From positions 124,001 to 188,000 of the forward strand of contig CALLKX010000003.1 in NCBI GenBank assembly GCA_938083085.1: a stretch of DNA of 64,000 nucleotides, written 5' to 3'. The position numbers and the translations under genes are program-made. This document shows, piece after piece, positions 52,720 to 61,041 of this stretch (the stretch's first letter is position 1; every line of letters starts with the position of its first letter). This DNA is from an uncultured bacterium. GTDB taxonomy: Bacteria > Planctomycetota > UBA1135 > GCA-002686595. The notes below the pieces were generated by a model. That model did not search any database, was not told the DNA's origin, and worked only from the letters and a program-made list of their open reading frames with translations.

Positions 52720-53454
52720 TCAGTCCGCTTTCTTTTGGTCGACGATGACGGCGCTCCCGAACAGGAAGAGCGCGATGACGGAGAGGAAGTAGAGGACGTC
52801 CCTGGCGTCGACCACGCCGCGCGTGATCGCGTCGAAGTGATCGAGGAAAGACAGGTTCCGGATCGAGGCGACGAACCAGTCGGGAGCCCACCCGCTGATC
52901 GCGTCGGTGACGGCGGGGAAGCCGGCGAGCACGAACAGGAGCGAGGCGGTGAAGGTCAGCACGAAGGCGCTCACCTGGTTCTTCGTGAGGGCCGAGAGGG
53001 CGGACCCGACGGCCAGGAACCCTCCGGCCATCAGGAAGCTCCCGAGGTAGCTGGCGAGGATCACGCCGTTGTCCGGCTCCCCGAGGTAGTTGACCGTCCA
53101 CCAGTTGGTCACGGTCAGGGCGAGCCCGAGGCCGGTGAAGGCCCAGGCCGCGAGGAACTTGCCGAGCACCGCGCCACCCGTGGAGATGGGCAGCGTCATG
53201 AGGAACTCGATGGTCCCCGACCGGCGCTCCTCCGCCCACAGGCGCATGGAGAGCGCCGGGATGAGGGCCAGGTAGAGCCACGGGTGGAAGGTGAAGAAGC
53301 CGCGCAGGTCGGCCTGCTCCAGCTCGTAGTAGCCGCCCAGCTGCCAGGTGAAGACGCCGGCGAGAATCAGGAAGATCACCAGGAAGACGTAGGCCACCGG
53401 GGTGCCGAAGTACCCCGCGAGCTCGCGTCGGAAGACGGTCATGGTTCCACGCAT
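52720..53454 (-). CDS. ABC-2 type permease (GldF-like)
   Basis: 244 residues with about six transmembrane helices: F-R-R-E-L-A-G-Y-F-G-T-P-V-A-Y-V-F at the start is the typical GldF/ABC-2 opening. A-E-E-R-R-S-G-T-I-E-F-L-M-T-L-P-I follows helix 2 as the coupling segment. It forms the membrane channel for the ATPase encoded just upstream (1-base gap). The substrate is unknown. Confidence 0.88.
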   Translation of the reverse strand: MRGTMTVFRRELAGYFGTPVAYVFLVIFLILAGVFTWQLGGYYELEQADLRGFFTFHPWLYLALIPALSMRLWAEERRSGTIEFLMTLPISTGGAVLGKFLAAWAFTGLGLALTVTNWWTVNYLGEPDNGVILASYLGSFLMAGGFLAVGSALSALTKNQVSAFVLTFTASLLFVLAGFPAVTDAISGWAPDWFVASIRNLSFLDHFDAITRGVVDARDVLYFLSVIALFLFGSAVIVDQKKAD

Positions 53455-53455
53455 C

Positions 53456-54406
53456 TCAGGCTCCTTGGGCGCTCTGGCCAGTGGTCACGGTTCGGAAGAC
53501 GTCGTCCATGCGCCCGCGGTCCACCGCGAGGCGGACGAGGCTCCACGAGGCTCCGGCGGCGACCCGCTGGACGTCCTCCAGCAGCGGGGCGTCCGTCGCG
53601 GGAAAGACCACGAAGCGGGTCTCCCCTTCCGCCTCCACGACCTCGCCAATGTGGGAGACCGAGCCAAGCTCCGCGAGGTCACGCTGGGCCACCTCCGCGT
53701 GGTCGCTCGCCACCGCGATCTCGATGGCGCCAGCGAAGCGGGAGCTACCGCGAAGCTCCGCCGGTGTGCCGTCGAACTTGATGCTGCCCTCCGCGACGAT
53801 CATGGCCCGCGTGCAGACCGCCTCGACCTCCTCCAGGATGTGGGTCGAGAGGACGATCACCTTGCCTGCGGACATGGTGCGAATCAGCTCGCGCACCTCG
53901 TGCTTCTGGTTGGGGTCTAGCCCGTCGGTCGGCTCGTCGAGGATGAGCACCTCGGGGTCGTTCAGGATGGCGAGCGCGAGGCCCACCCGGCGCTTGAAGC
54001 CCTTCGAGAGGGTCTCGATCCGCTGGTCCATGACCGCCTCCAGGTGGACCAGCCGACAGACCTCGTCGATGCGCGCCGTGAGCCGGCTGGGTGCCATGCC
54101 GCGGGCGCGGCCCACGAACCGCATCATGGAGCGCGGGTTCATGTCGGGGTACAGGGGGGCGCCCTCGGGGAGGTACCCGATGGCTGCCTGGGCGCCGGCA
54201 GCGTCCGTGAGCACGTCATGGCCGCAGACGCTGATGGCTCCGGAGGTCGGGGCGAGGAAGCCCGTGACCATCTTCATGGTGGTGGACTTGCCGGCTCCGT
54301 TGGGACCAAGGAAGCCGAGGACCTCGCCGGGCTGGACCCGGAAGCTGAGGTCGTCGACGGCGGTGATGTGGCCGAACCTCTTGGTCAGGTTCTTAATCTC
54401 GATCAT
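53456..54406 (-). CDS. ABC transporter ATP-binding protein (GldA-like)
   Basis: 316 residues from the ATG at 54406. Walker A G-P-N-G-A-G-K-S-T at 34-42, signature L-S-K-G-F-K-R-R-V-G-L-A, Walker B V-L-I-L-D-E-P-T-D-G-L-D-P and an H-loop S-T-H-I-L are present. A C-terminal ~90-residue domain is typical of GldA-type ATPases. It powers the permease next door. It leads the operon ATPase-permease-GldG-DUF4340. Confidence 0.93.
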   Translation of the reverse strand: MIEIKNLTKRFGHITAVDDLSFRVQPGEVLGFLGPNGAGKSTTMKMVTGFLAPTSGAISVCGHDVLTDAAGAQAAIGYLPEGAPLYPDMNPRSMMRFVGRARGMAPSRLTARIDEVCRLVHLEAVMDQRIETLSKGFKRRVGLALAILNDPEVLILDEPTDGLDPNQKHEVRELIRTMSAGKVIVLSTHILEEVEAVCTRAMIVAEGSIKFDGTPAELRGSSRFAGAIEIAVASDHAEVAQRDLAELGSVSHIGEVVEAEGETRFVVFPATDAPLLEDVQRVAAGASWSLVRLAVDRGRMDDVFRTVTTGQSAQGA

Positions 54407-54479
54407 GGCGCGAGAGGGGGTGCTCTGTCGCTTCGGGAGAGGGCGCGTCCCGGAGGTGGGGCGCGCGTTGCGGATCGCT

Positions 54480-54500
54480 ACGCCCACGGCATGTGGGCGT
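54480..54500. promoter_or_regulatory. Inverted repeat in the ABC operon leader
   Basis: ACGCCCAC (54480-54487) and GTGGGCGT (54493-54500) form a perfect 8-bp inverted repeat, 74 bases upstream of the ATPase start. An AT-rich patch at 54515-54526 (GACTATTCAGTC) lies just beyond and could hold the minus-strand promoter. The 259-base gap 54407-54665 holds no gene. Confidence 0.35.
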
Positions 54501-54665
54501 TGGCGGGCCGTCAGACTATTCAGTCGGAGGCCTCCGGCGCTACCCGGGCGACCAGTTCGCTCTTCAAGGCCCCCAGGAGGACGGAGCGGGCCTTGCGGGG
54601 CGGGGGGGCCGTTCGATCCAGGTTCCCCTTCAGGTCGGCCCGCCCGCTGAGCCGATACCCCCGAC

Positions 54666-55394
54666 ATGAGAGCGCCCGAGCGAACGACCGTGGCGATCCC
54701 CTCGATGCCCACAGCTGCGGCGGGGCAGGTCGAGGCTGTGAAGTCCGACCCCAGTGGGCTCCACCTGCTCGTGCGCTATCCCCTCGAGTCTGCCCCGGTG
54801 CTGCCGGTCGGTCGCTCGGGGGAGCTTCGAATCCAGCATGAGGCCACGGGGAAGGACCTCGTGGTCCTGGGCAAGGTCACCATGCGCGAGGACTGCGGCA
54901 GCGGGCGGTCCTATGACTTTCTGCTCGGGGAGCGTTCCCGCCAGGCGCTCGCCCCGATCTTCGAGCCCCGTCGGGCGGACCGGGTCGTCCTAGCGGGTGA
55001 GGTTGAGGCGTACCTAGGTCCCGGTGATGGGGGCCCGGCGCTACACGGGGTGGCCCGGGATCTTTCCCTGGGCGGTGTCTGCGTCGAGGTCTCCTGGAAG
55101 GAGGAGGCTCGGCTGGCGGGTGTGGATGGAGTACGCGTGACCCTCTTGGCCGTCGGCGAGGATCGGGCCGCCGCTGCGCCGGACCGGGCAGCCGGTGGGG
55201 CCGAAGGCGCCTCGACCTTCCTGGGGAAGCTCCGGAGCCGTCGTCTTGGAAAGGGGGTCATCCTGCTCGGGATCGCCCTCGAGCCCATCCCTGGTGAGGG
55301 GGCTGCGGCCTCCGAGGCGGCGCTCGAGGGGTGGGTCGCGGACTTCATGCTCCGCAATGAGGAGCCTCCGGCCGACGTTCGCCGGAGCGCCTGA
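54666..55394 (+). CDS. PilZ-like domain protein
   Basis: 242 residues. The middle reads H-G-V-A-R-D-L-S-L-G-G-V-C-V-E-V (~122-137), the D-x-S-x-x-G-[GS] strand of PilZ domains. Upstream strands are L-R-I-Q-H-E-A and D-R-V-V-L-A-G-E-V-E-A. I see no convincing R-x-x-x-R N-terminal switch, so c-di-GMP binding is doubtful. Downstream strands follow (V-R-V-T-L-L-A-V and I-L-L-G-I-A-L). Cytosolic. It is divergent from the ABC operon; a coiled-coil membrane protein follows 127 bases on. Confidence 0.62.
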   Translation: MRAPERTTVAIPSMPTAAAGQVEAVKSDPSGLHLLVRYPLESAPVLPVGRSGELRIQHEATGKDLVVLGKVTMREDCGSGRSYDFLLGERSRQALAPIFEPRRADRVVLAGEVEAYLGPGDGGPALHGVARDLSLGGVCVEVSWKEEARLAGVDGVRVTLLAVGEDRAAAAPDRAAGGAEGASTFLGKLRSRRLGKGVILLGIALEPIPGEGAAASEAALEGWVADFMLRNEEPPADVRRSA

Positions 55395-55521
55395 CGGCCC
55401 CTTCAGCGCCTCTCGCGCCAACCGTGCCTTGCGCCCAGGGGGGAGGTCTTGGCACCTTGATGTCGCGCATCGTGGCCCCAGTCGCGCGGACTTGGGGCCC
55501 GTCAACCGCGCGGAGGGGGAG

Positions 55522-56562
55522 ATGTTTGGCCGATCCAAGAAGCGTGAGCTGAAAGCTGCGGAGACCCTTGCTGCCGAGGTGAAGGCGCAGCGAGAGGTGA
55601 CGCAGGAGCTGGTGGAGCGCTACGAGCAGCGCACCAAGAAGACGGTCCAGGCCATCGAGGCCGCCAGCAAGGCGCGGGAGGAGCGCGACGAGTACCGGCG
55701 CGTCCTCGCGGCGGCCATCGCCAGCGAGCGACGCCAGGAGCTCCACGTGACCGGCCTGGAGCGCGAGCTCAAGGAGGTCAAGGAGAGCGTCCTGTCGGAG
55801 GCCCGTGCCCGCGGTGCGGCGGAGTCGGCGAGCGGGATTGCGGGGGCCAGGGTCGCCGAGCTCGAGGCGGAACTGCGCGAGGCGGCCCTGAAGATGGAGA
55901 AGGAGCGCGGCGACGCGGCGGACCGCGCCTGGGCAGAGCGCGAGGCCGCGCGCGGTGAGATGGTGCAGCTGGTGACGAGGGGGCGCGAGGATGCGCGCAC
56001 CCTCACCGCCGAGGTGCGTCGTGTGCTGAGCTGGACGGGGATGGGGTCGCGGGACGCGGACGGGAACCCTGTGGATGACCCGGTCGTGAACTCGGCCCTT
56101 CGCCAGCGGGGAAGAGTGCTCGCGGGCGTCGCCCTCGGCGCCGTCCTCGTCGGCGTTGGGCTCACCCCTGCGGCTCTCCTGGCCGCGGTGGATGCCGAGC
56201 GCGCGGCCTATATCCAGCTCGCCTCCGGGGCCTCCCCCTGGCAGCTGATCCTCTGCGTCCTCGGGAGCTTCGGCGCGGCCGTCTTCCTCTACGGTCGCGC
56301 GCTCCGTGATCTGCGGTCGCCCGAGCCCCGCGCGGACCTCGGCGCCCAGCCCAACTCGGCGGAGCCGACCGTCCCGGCGCCGTCTGCGGCCAAGGTGGAC
56401 CCCCCCGCGCCGGCGAGCGCCGAGCCGGAGCCGGAAACGGAGCCGGAAACGGAGCCTGGAGCGGAGCCTGGAGCGGAGTCCGTGGCGGAAACGGAGCCCG
56501 AGGCCGGTGCCAGCGGCGGGGTAGAGGACAGCGACGCCGTAGAGCGCGACCGCTTGACCTGA
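55522..56562 (+). CDS. Coiled-coil membrane protein with Glu-Pro repeat tail
   Basis: 346 residues from the ATG at 55522, preceded by GGAGGGGGA. Residues ~5-175 are a long charged coiled coil. Two transmembrane helices (~195-220 and ~235-255) follow. The C-terminal ~90 residues are acidic, with Glu-Pro repeats encoded by a 12-bp tandem repeat. Unrecognised family. It could be a membrane-tethered scaffold. Monocistronic. Confidence 0.6.
   Translation: MFGRSKKRELKAAETLAAEVKAQREVTQELVERYEQRTKKTVQAIEAASKAREERDEYRRVLAAAIASERRQELHVTGLERELKEVKESVLSEARARGAAESASGIAGARVAELEAELREAALKMEKERGDAADRAWAEREAARGEMVQLVTRGREDARTLTAEVRRVLSWTGMGSRDADGNPVDDPVVNSALRQRGRVLAGVALGAVLVGVGLTPAALLAAVDAERAAYIQLASGASPWQLILCVLGSFGAAVFLYGRALRDLRSPEPRADLGAQPNSAEPTVPAPSAAKVDPPAPASAEPEPETEPETEPGAEPGAESVAETEPEAGASGGVEDSDAVERDRLT
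56428..56487 (+). repeat. 12-bp coding tandem repeat, five units
   Basis: Two units of GAGCCGGAAACG, two of GAGCCTGGAGCG and one variant, inside the 3' end of the coiled-coil gene. The period is a multiple of three, so copy-number changes keep the frame and lengthen or shorten the Glu-Pro tail. Confidence 0.85.
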
Positions 56563-56636
56563 GCTTCCCGCGGGCGGCGGCCCCGTCGTCATGTGACGCG
56601 GGCTCGGGTTCGCGTCGTAGACCAGGCGCCGTGGAC

Positions 56637-56642
56637 TAGACT
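56637..56642 (+). promoter_or_regulatory. Putative -10 box of a leaderless promoter (TAGACT)
   Basis: TAGACT ends 6 bases before the M14 peptidase ATG at 56649. Too close for a ribosome binding site, so a leaderless message is suggested. Confidence 0.45.
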
Positions 56643-56648
56643 GGCGCC

Positions 56649-58430
56649 ATGCTGGTCACCTCCACCGCGCTGCTTCTCGCCCTCGTCCCCGGCCCGGTGC
56701 CGGTCCAGATCCCTGGCGCCACGGTGCCTCCTCAGATCACCCGGGCGACCGTGCCCCCCGCGCCAGACTCCTTGCTGCCCCTCGTGGAGTCCGTGCCCGA
56801 GGGGGGGGCGCCCACCTGGCCCGCGACGGTCGCGGAGTCGAGCGGCTACACCCGGAGCTCCAGCACGGCACAGGTCGTTGGCTTCCTCGAGTCGCTGGAC
56901 CCCCTCCCGCGCGGCGACTGGCTCCAGCGCCGTGTGATCGGCCGGACGTCTGAGGGGCAGGACCTGGTCGCCGTCACGGTGACCGCGCCCGGGTCGGAGG
57001 AGGAGGTGGCGGCGCGGCCCGCCGTCCTCGTGAACGCGAACATCCACGGCGGCGAGATCGAGGGAAAGGTGGCGGTCCAGCTCCTGCTGCGCGAGTTCGC
57101 GGTGGGCGACCACCGGTCCCTCGCCGAGCGGCTTCGGTTGACTTTTGTGCCGGTCTACAACGCCGACGGCAACGACCGTATCGCGCGCACCAACCGGGTC
57201 ACCCAGAACGGCCCGGACGGCGGCGTGGGTGAGCGGCCGAACGCCATGGGCCTCGACCTAAACCGGGACTTCGTCAAGGTCGAGTCCCCGGAGGCGAGGG
57301 CGCTGACCGGGCTCGTGAACGAGCTACGCCCGATCGCCTTCATGGACCTGCACACCACGAACGGCTCCTACCACGGCTACGACCTCACCTACTCGCCGAG
57401 CCTCTCCCCGAATGCCAACCCGGCGCTCGACGCCTACGTACGCGGCGCGCTGCTCCCCGGGGTGCGGGAGCGACTCCGCCTCGCGAGCTTCGAGGTCTTC
57501 GACTACGGCAACTTCGAGTACCCGCCCCGCAAGCCAGGTTCCCGCGGGGACCGCGGCGACCCGGTGGCCTGGTCCACCTACGACTCCCGGCCGCGCTTCG
57601 GGACCAACCTCATGGGGCTGCGGGACACGGTCTCGATCCTGTCGGAGGCCTACAGCTACCTGCCGTACCAGCGCCGGGTGGAGGCCACCTATGCCTTCAT
57701 GCTCGCCAGCCTGAATCGCATCGCCGACGACAGGGAGGCGATCCAGGAGCTGATCGCCGCCTCGCGGGCAGGGCGAGTCGACGCGAACGGCGAGGTGACC
57801 TGGATGCTCGGCGTGGACTGCGAACTCGCGCCGGGGTCCGAGGCCCCCGTCCGCGTGAGCGACATCGACACCGTCGAGGTCGACCTCGACCCGGAGAAGC
57901 GCGGGGTGCAGGCGGGCACCCGCCGCGTCGCGCGGGGTCCCGAGTCCGTGCGCGTGGTGGAGATGGAGGTCCGGGATCGCTTCCAGCCGACGCGGATGGC
58001 CGAGGTGGGCCGGCACTTCGTGCTGGCGGACCCTCCCCAGGCGGTGCTCGAGGCCCTGCGCGTTCACCTCGGTAAGGGCGGCGGCCTGCGCATGCTCGCG
58101 GAGGACGTCGAGCTGGAGCTGCGCCGCTTCACCGTGTCGTCGGCTGACCGCGCCACGCGCCCGTTCCAGGGGCACCGCGAGGTCTCCGTGGAGGGCGAGT
58201 GGAGCAGCCAGGTCACGAAGGTCCTGGCGGGGGCCGTGCTTGTGCCGTGTACCCCGCTGACGGCGCACCTGCTCCACCCCGAGAGCGACGATTCGCTGAC
58301 CACCTGGAACTTCTTCGACCACGCGCTCTTCGAGGGCTCGGCCCAGGACGGGTGGGCCGGCTCCCCCCGTCCGGGCGCGTTCCATCCGGTGGCGATCAGC
58401 CGGGCGAGCATCGGGGAGACGGGGCGCTAG
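56649..58430 (+). CDS. Secreted M14-family (carboxypeptidase A-like) metallopeptidase
   Basis: 593 residues. A short hydrophobic N-terminus (~1-14) is a probable signal sequence. Zinc site H133-G-G-E136 in N-I-H-G-G-E-I-E-G-K, third ligand H235 in M-D-L-H-T-T-N-G, and G-L-D-L-N-R-D-F are visible. A putative catalytic Glu (~333) lies in S-I-L-S-E-A-Y-S-Y. The C-terminal ~200 residues form a beta-rich extension. It hydrolyses C-terminal amino acids or cell-wall peptides outside the cytoplasm. A strong hairpin follows. Confidence 0.9.
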   Translation: MLVTSTALLLALVPGPVPVQIPGATVPPQITRATVPPAPDSLLPLVESVPEGGAPTWPATVAESSGYTRSSSTAQVVGFLESLDPLPRGDWLQRRVIGRTSEGQDLVAVTVTAPGSEEEVAARPAVLVNANIHGGEIEGKVAVQLLLREFAVGDHRSLAERLRLTFVPVYNADGNDRIARTNRVTQNGPDGGVGERPNAMGLDLNRDFVKVESPEARALTGLVNELRPIAFMDLHTTNGSYHGYDLTYSPSLSPNANPALDAYVRGALLPGVRERLRLASFEVFDYGNFEYPPRKPGSRGDRGDPVAWSTYDSRPRFGTNLMGLRDTVSILSEAYSYLPYQRRVEATYAFMLASLNRIADDREAIQELIAASRAGRVDANGEVTWMLGVDCELAPGSEAPVRVSDIDTVEVDLDPEKRGVQAGTRRVARGPESVRVVEMEVRDRFQPTRMAEVGRHFVLADPPQAVLEALRVHLGKGGGLRMLAEDVELELRRFTVSSADRATRPFQGHREVSVEGEWSSQVTKVLAGAVLVPCTPLTAHLLHPESDDSLTTWNFFDHALFEGSAQDGWAGSPRPGAFHPVAISRASIGETGR

Positions 58431-58455
58431 ACGCAGGTGGTCGACCACTTGCGTC
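58430..58455 (+). terminator. Terminator hairpin after the M14 peptidase
   Basis: GACGCAGGTGG (58430-58440) pairs with CCACTTGCGTC (58445-58455), loop TCGA, one G-U pair. The stem begins on the last base of the stop codon. No U-tract. Confidence 0.65.
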
Positions 58456-58549
58456 GGCCTCCGGGGCGATTGGCTGCCGTGGGACCCTGCCCCCGGCGGA
58501 AGCCCCTTGTGGACGCTGATGTCGCGGCCTCGCGGGGCCGGGGTGAGGG

Positions 58550-58626
58550 TGGCGCGCCCGCCTGGATTCGAACCAGGGACCGTCCGCTTAGAAGGCGGGT
58601 GCTCTATCCAGCTGAGCTACGGGCGC
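58550..58626 (-). tRNA. tRNA-Arg (TCT anticodon)
   Basis: Minus-strand cloverleaf: acceptor GCGCCCG pairs with CGGGCGC, D-stem GCTC/GAGC, anticodon loop CTTCTAA with anticodon TCT (reads AGA), T-loop TTCGAAT. CCA is encoded at 58550-58552. It lies 3 bases downstream of tRNA-Pro, so both are probably on one transcript. Confidence 0.95.
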
Positions 58627-58629
58627 AGG

Positions 58630-58705
58630 TGGTCGGGGTGACTGGACTCGAACCAGCGACTCATAGCACCCAAAGCTACGCCTCTACCAACTGAGGTACA
58701 CCCCG
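58630..58705 (-). tRNA. tRNA-Pro (TGG anticodon)
   Basis: Minus-strand cloverleaf: acceptor CGGGGTG pairs with CACCCCG, D-stem CCTC/GAGG, anticodon loop TTTGGGT with anticodon TGG and G37 as usual for tRNA-Pro, T-stem GCTGG/CCAGT. CCA is encoded at 58630-58632. Confidence 0.95.
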
Positions 58706-58899
58706 ACGGCACGGAGCGTAGCCCAAACTCGCCCGGGGGCCTAGGGAGCCGGGCGGCAACGGGGTTCCATCTGTCGGAGATGGCACCGGCTGCCGGGCTC
58801 CTCCGCAGGATCGCGTGGCCGCTCCGGCGGCGGGCGGATACCATCTCCGCCGAGCGACGCACGCTCCGGCCCCCTCTTTCACATCTGCAGACGCGCCCC

Positions 58900-60234
58900 A
58901 TGTCCGATCCCACCCATTCGATGAAGGTCCTCGTGATCGGCTCCGGCGGCCGTGAGCACTCGCTCTGCTGGAAGATCGGCAAGTCGCCCCTGGTCTCCGA
59001 GGTGATCTGTGCTCCGGGGAACGCCGGCATCGGTGACGTCGCGAGGATCGCGCCGGTGGAGGCCACTGACCTCGACGGCCTCATCGCGCTGGCCGAGGCC
59101 GAGCGCCCCGGTCTGGTGTTGATCGGGCCGGAGGACCCCCTGGCCGCTGGCCTCGCGGACCGCATGCGGGACGCCGGTTTCCGCGTCTTCGGCCCGGGCG
59201 CCGAGGGCGCGCAACTCGAGGCCTCGAAGGCCTTCTCCAAGGACCTCATCGAGCGGCACCGGATCCCCACCGCGACGGCTCGCAGCTTCGACCGCTCGGG
59301 TCAAGCCAAGGGCTACCTCGAGGGCTGCACGACCTGGCCCCAGGTGGTGAAGGCCGACGGGCTCGCGGCTGGCAAGGGGGTCTACATCTGCCAGGACCTC
59401 GCCGAGGCGAAGGTCGCGGTGGATGCGATCATGGAGGAGGGGCGCCACGGCGCGGCCGGCTCAAAGATCCTCATCGAGGAGTTCCTCGTGGGCGAAGAGG
59501 CGAGCGTGTTCGCGATCACCGACGGCGACGCGGTGCTGGTGCTCGAGCCCGTTCAGGATCACAAGCAGGCCTACGACGGCGACGAGGGACCGAACACCGG
59601 CGGCATGGGGGTCTACTCACCCGTGCCGGAGCTGAGCAAGCGGATCTACAAGCAGATCGAGCAGCACGTGCTGCTGCCCTCGATCCACATGCTGCGCCGG
59701 GAGAAGATCGCCTTCCGCGGCGTGCTCTTCATCGGGCTCATGCTCACCGAGGGCGGCCCGCGGGTCATCGAGTACAACGTCCGCTTCGGCGATCCGGAGT
59801 GCCAGGCGCTCGTGCGCAGGCTCAAGAGTGACATTGTCCCGATCCTCATCGCGACCGCCGACGGAACGCTCTCCGAGATCGAGAGCCCCGAGTGGGACGC
59901 GGACACCTGCGTCGGCGTGGTCGCCGCCGCGGAGGGCTACCCCGAGGCGCCTCGCAAGGGGGATGAGATCTCCGGCCTGGAGGAGGCGGCCGCGGTCGAG
60001 GGCGTCGAGATCTTCCACGCCGGGACCAAGCTCCATCGCAACCTCGACGGCCACGAGGAGGTGGTGACCAACGGCGGCCGGGTCCTGACCATCACCGCCA
60101 TGGGGGCCACAACGGACCTGGCGCGCGAGCGTGCTTACGAGGCGTACGGCAAGATCCGCTACGACGGCAAGTTCTGCCGGACAGACATCGGCCGGCGCCG
60201 TGAGGCGCGCAAGGAGACCACCTCGCAGGCGTGA
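58900..60234 (+). CDS. purD: Phosphoribosylamine--glycine ligase
   Basis: 444 residues from the ATG at 58900; the ATG at 58921 (starting M-K-V-L-V-I-G-S-G-G-R-E-H) is an equally good start. Features: G-S-G-G-R-E-H-S-L, the ATP-grasp G-L-A-A-G-K-G-V, V-G-E-E-A-S-V-F-A, D-G-D-A-V-L-V-L-E-P-V-Q-D-H-K and N-T-G-G-M-G-V-Y-S-P. It joins glycine to 5-phosphoribosylamine in purine synthesis. Length is typical (~430). The stop overlaps a glycosyltransferase start as GTGA. purQ lies 2 kb away on the other strand. Confidence 0.95.
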   Translation: MSDPTHSMKVLVIGSGGREHSLCWKIGKSPLVSEVICAPGNAGIGDVARIAPVEATDLDGLIALAEAERPGLVLIGPEDPLAAGLADRMRDAGFRVFGPGAEGAQLEASKAFSKDLIERHRIPTATARSFDRSGQAKGYLEGCTTWPQVVKADGLAAGKGVYICQDLAEAKVAVDAIMEEGRHGAAGSKILIEEFLVGEEASVFAITDGDAVLVLEPVQDHKQAYDGDEGPNTGGMGVYSPVPELSKRIYKQIEQHVLLPSIHMLRREKIAFRGVLFIGLMLTEGGPRVIEYNVRFGDPECQALVRRLKSDIVPILIATADGTLSEIESPEWDADTCVGVVAAAEGYPEAPRKGDEISGLEEAAAVEGVEIFHAGTKLHRNLDGHEEVVTNGGRVLTITAMGATTDLARERAYEAYGKIRYDGKFCRTDIGRRREARKETTSQA

Positions 60235-60974
60235 GGTCGCCGGGCGAGGGCACCGGAGGACCCCTTCGTCTGGGGGTCGCCATCTGCGCACTGGACGAGG
60301 AGGAGGCCCTTGGGCGCCTGCTGCCGCGGCTCATGGGCCAGGGGCCGGACCGGGCCGACGTGGTGGTCGTCGCTGACGGGGGCTCTGTGGACCGGACCAG
60401 AGACGTGGTCCGCAGCGCCGGTGCGCAGCTGCTGGAGGGCGCGCGCGGGCGCGGGCCACAGCTGGTCGCGGCTGCCAACAGGCTCGTTGAAGAGGGAGCG
60501 GGAGTGCTGCTCTTCCTGCACGCGGACAGCCTGCCCGGGGACGGCGCGCTCGCGGCGGTGCGGCGGGCGTTCGAAGGGTCCAGCCTCGTGGCGGCGGGCA
60601 TGACCCAGCGTGTGGATGCTCCGGGCCGGGCCTTCCGGTGGATCGAATCGGCAGCGGATGCCCGGGTCCGCCGCGGCATGGTCTTCGGAGACTCCGCCCT
60701 GTCGGTGAGGGCCTCGGACTACCTCGCGGTGGGGGGATTTGACCCCCTGCCGCTGTTCGAGGACGTTGAGCTCTCCGACCGGCTTCGGGCCCGAGGCACG
60801 GTCCAACTTCTCCAGGGCGCCGAGATCGAGGTGAGCGCTCGGCGCTGGGAACAGGAGGGGATCTTGCGGTGCACCCTCCGAAACTGGATCCTCAGGGCCC
60901 TGCACCGCCTCGGTGTGGCACCGCGACACCTCGCCCGACTCTACCGCCCGTTTCGGCGCGGCTTCTCGGACTGA
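60231..60974 (+). CDS. GT2-family glycosyltransferase, TIGR04283-like
   Basis: 247 residues from a GTG that overlaps the purD stop. It has A-I-C-A-L-D-E-E-E-A-L at the start, then V-V-V-V-A-D-G-G-S-V-D-R-T, a likely DxD-like H-A-D-S block, and G-D-S-A-L-S-V-R-A-S-D-Y. This matches the TIGR04283 family, annotated as arsenosugar glycosyltransferase. No other arsenosugar genes are near, so the substrate is open. Cytosolic or membrane-peripheral. fur follows 67 bases on. Confidence 0.8.
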   Translation: MRSPGEGTGGPLRLGVAICALDEEEALGRLLPRLMGQGPDRADVVVVADGGSVDRTRDVVRSAGAQLLEGARGRGPQLVAAANRLVEEGAGVLLFLHADSLPGDGALAAVRRAFEGSSLVAAGMTQRVDAPGRAFRWIESAADARVRRGMVFGDSALSVRASDYLAVGGFDPLPLFEDVELSDRLRARGTVQLLQGAEIEVSARRWEQEGILRCTLRNWILRALHRLGVAPRHLARLYRPFRRGFSD

Positions 60975-61041
60975 GCTGGCGCGTCTTCACTTCCCAAGCT
61001 CGGGCCAGCGGCCCGTGCCCCCACTTCGACGATCATTGACC

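Noticed and set aside
49514-54406. Gliding motility locus
   Set aside because: Only the GldA/F/G-type ABC genes are present; no GldJ/K/L/M/N or SprA-like genes are in the window, and this ABC set is widespread in non-gliding bacteria.
56428-56487. CRISPR-like array
   Set aside because: Repeats are 12 bp, contiguous, and in frame inside a coding region; there are no spacers.
58437-58694. 85-residue frame containing 'WIRTRDRPL'
   Set aside because: This is the antisense of the tRNA-Arg and tRNA-Pro genes, a well-known source of false proteins.
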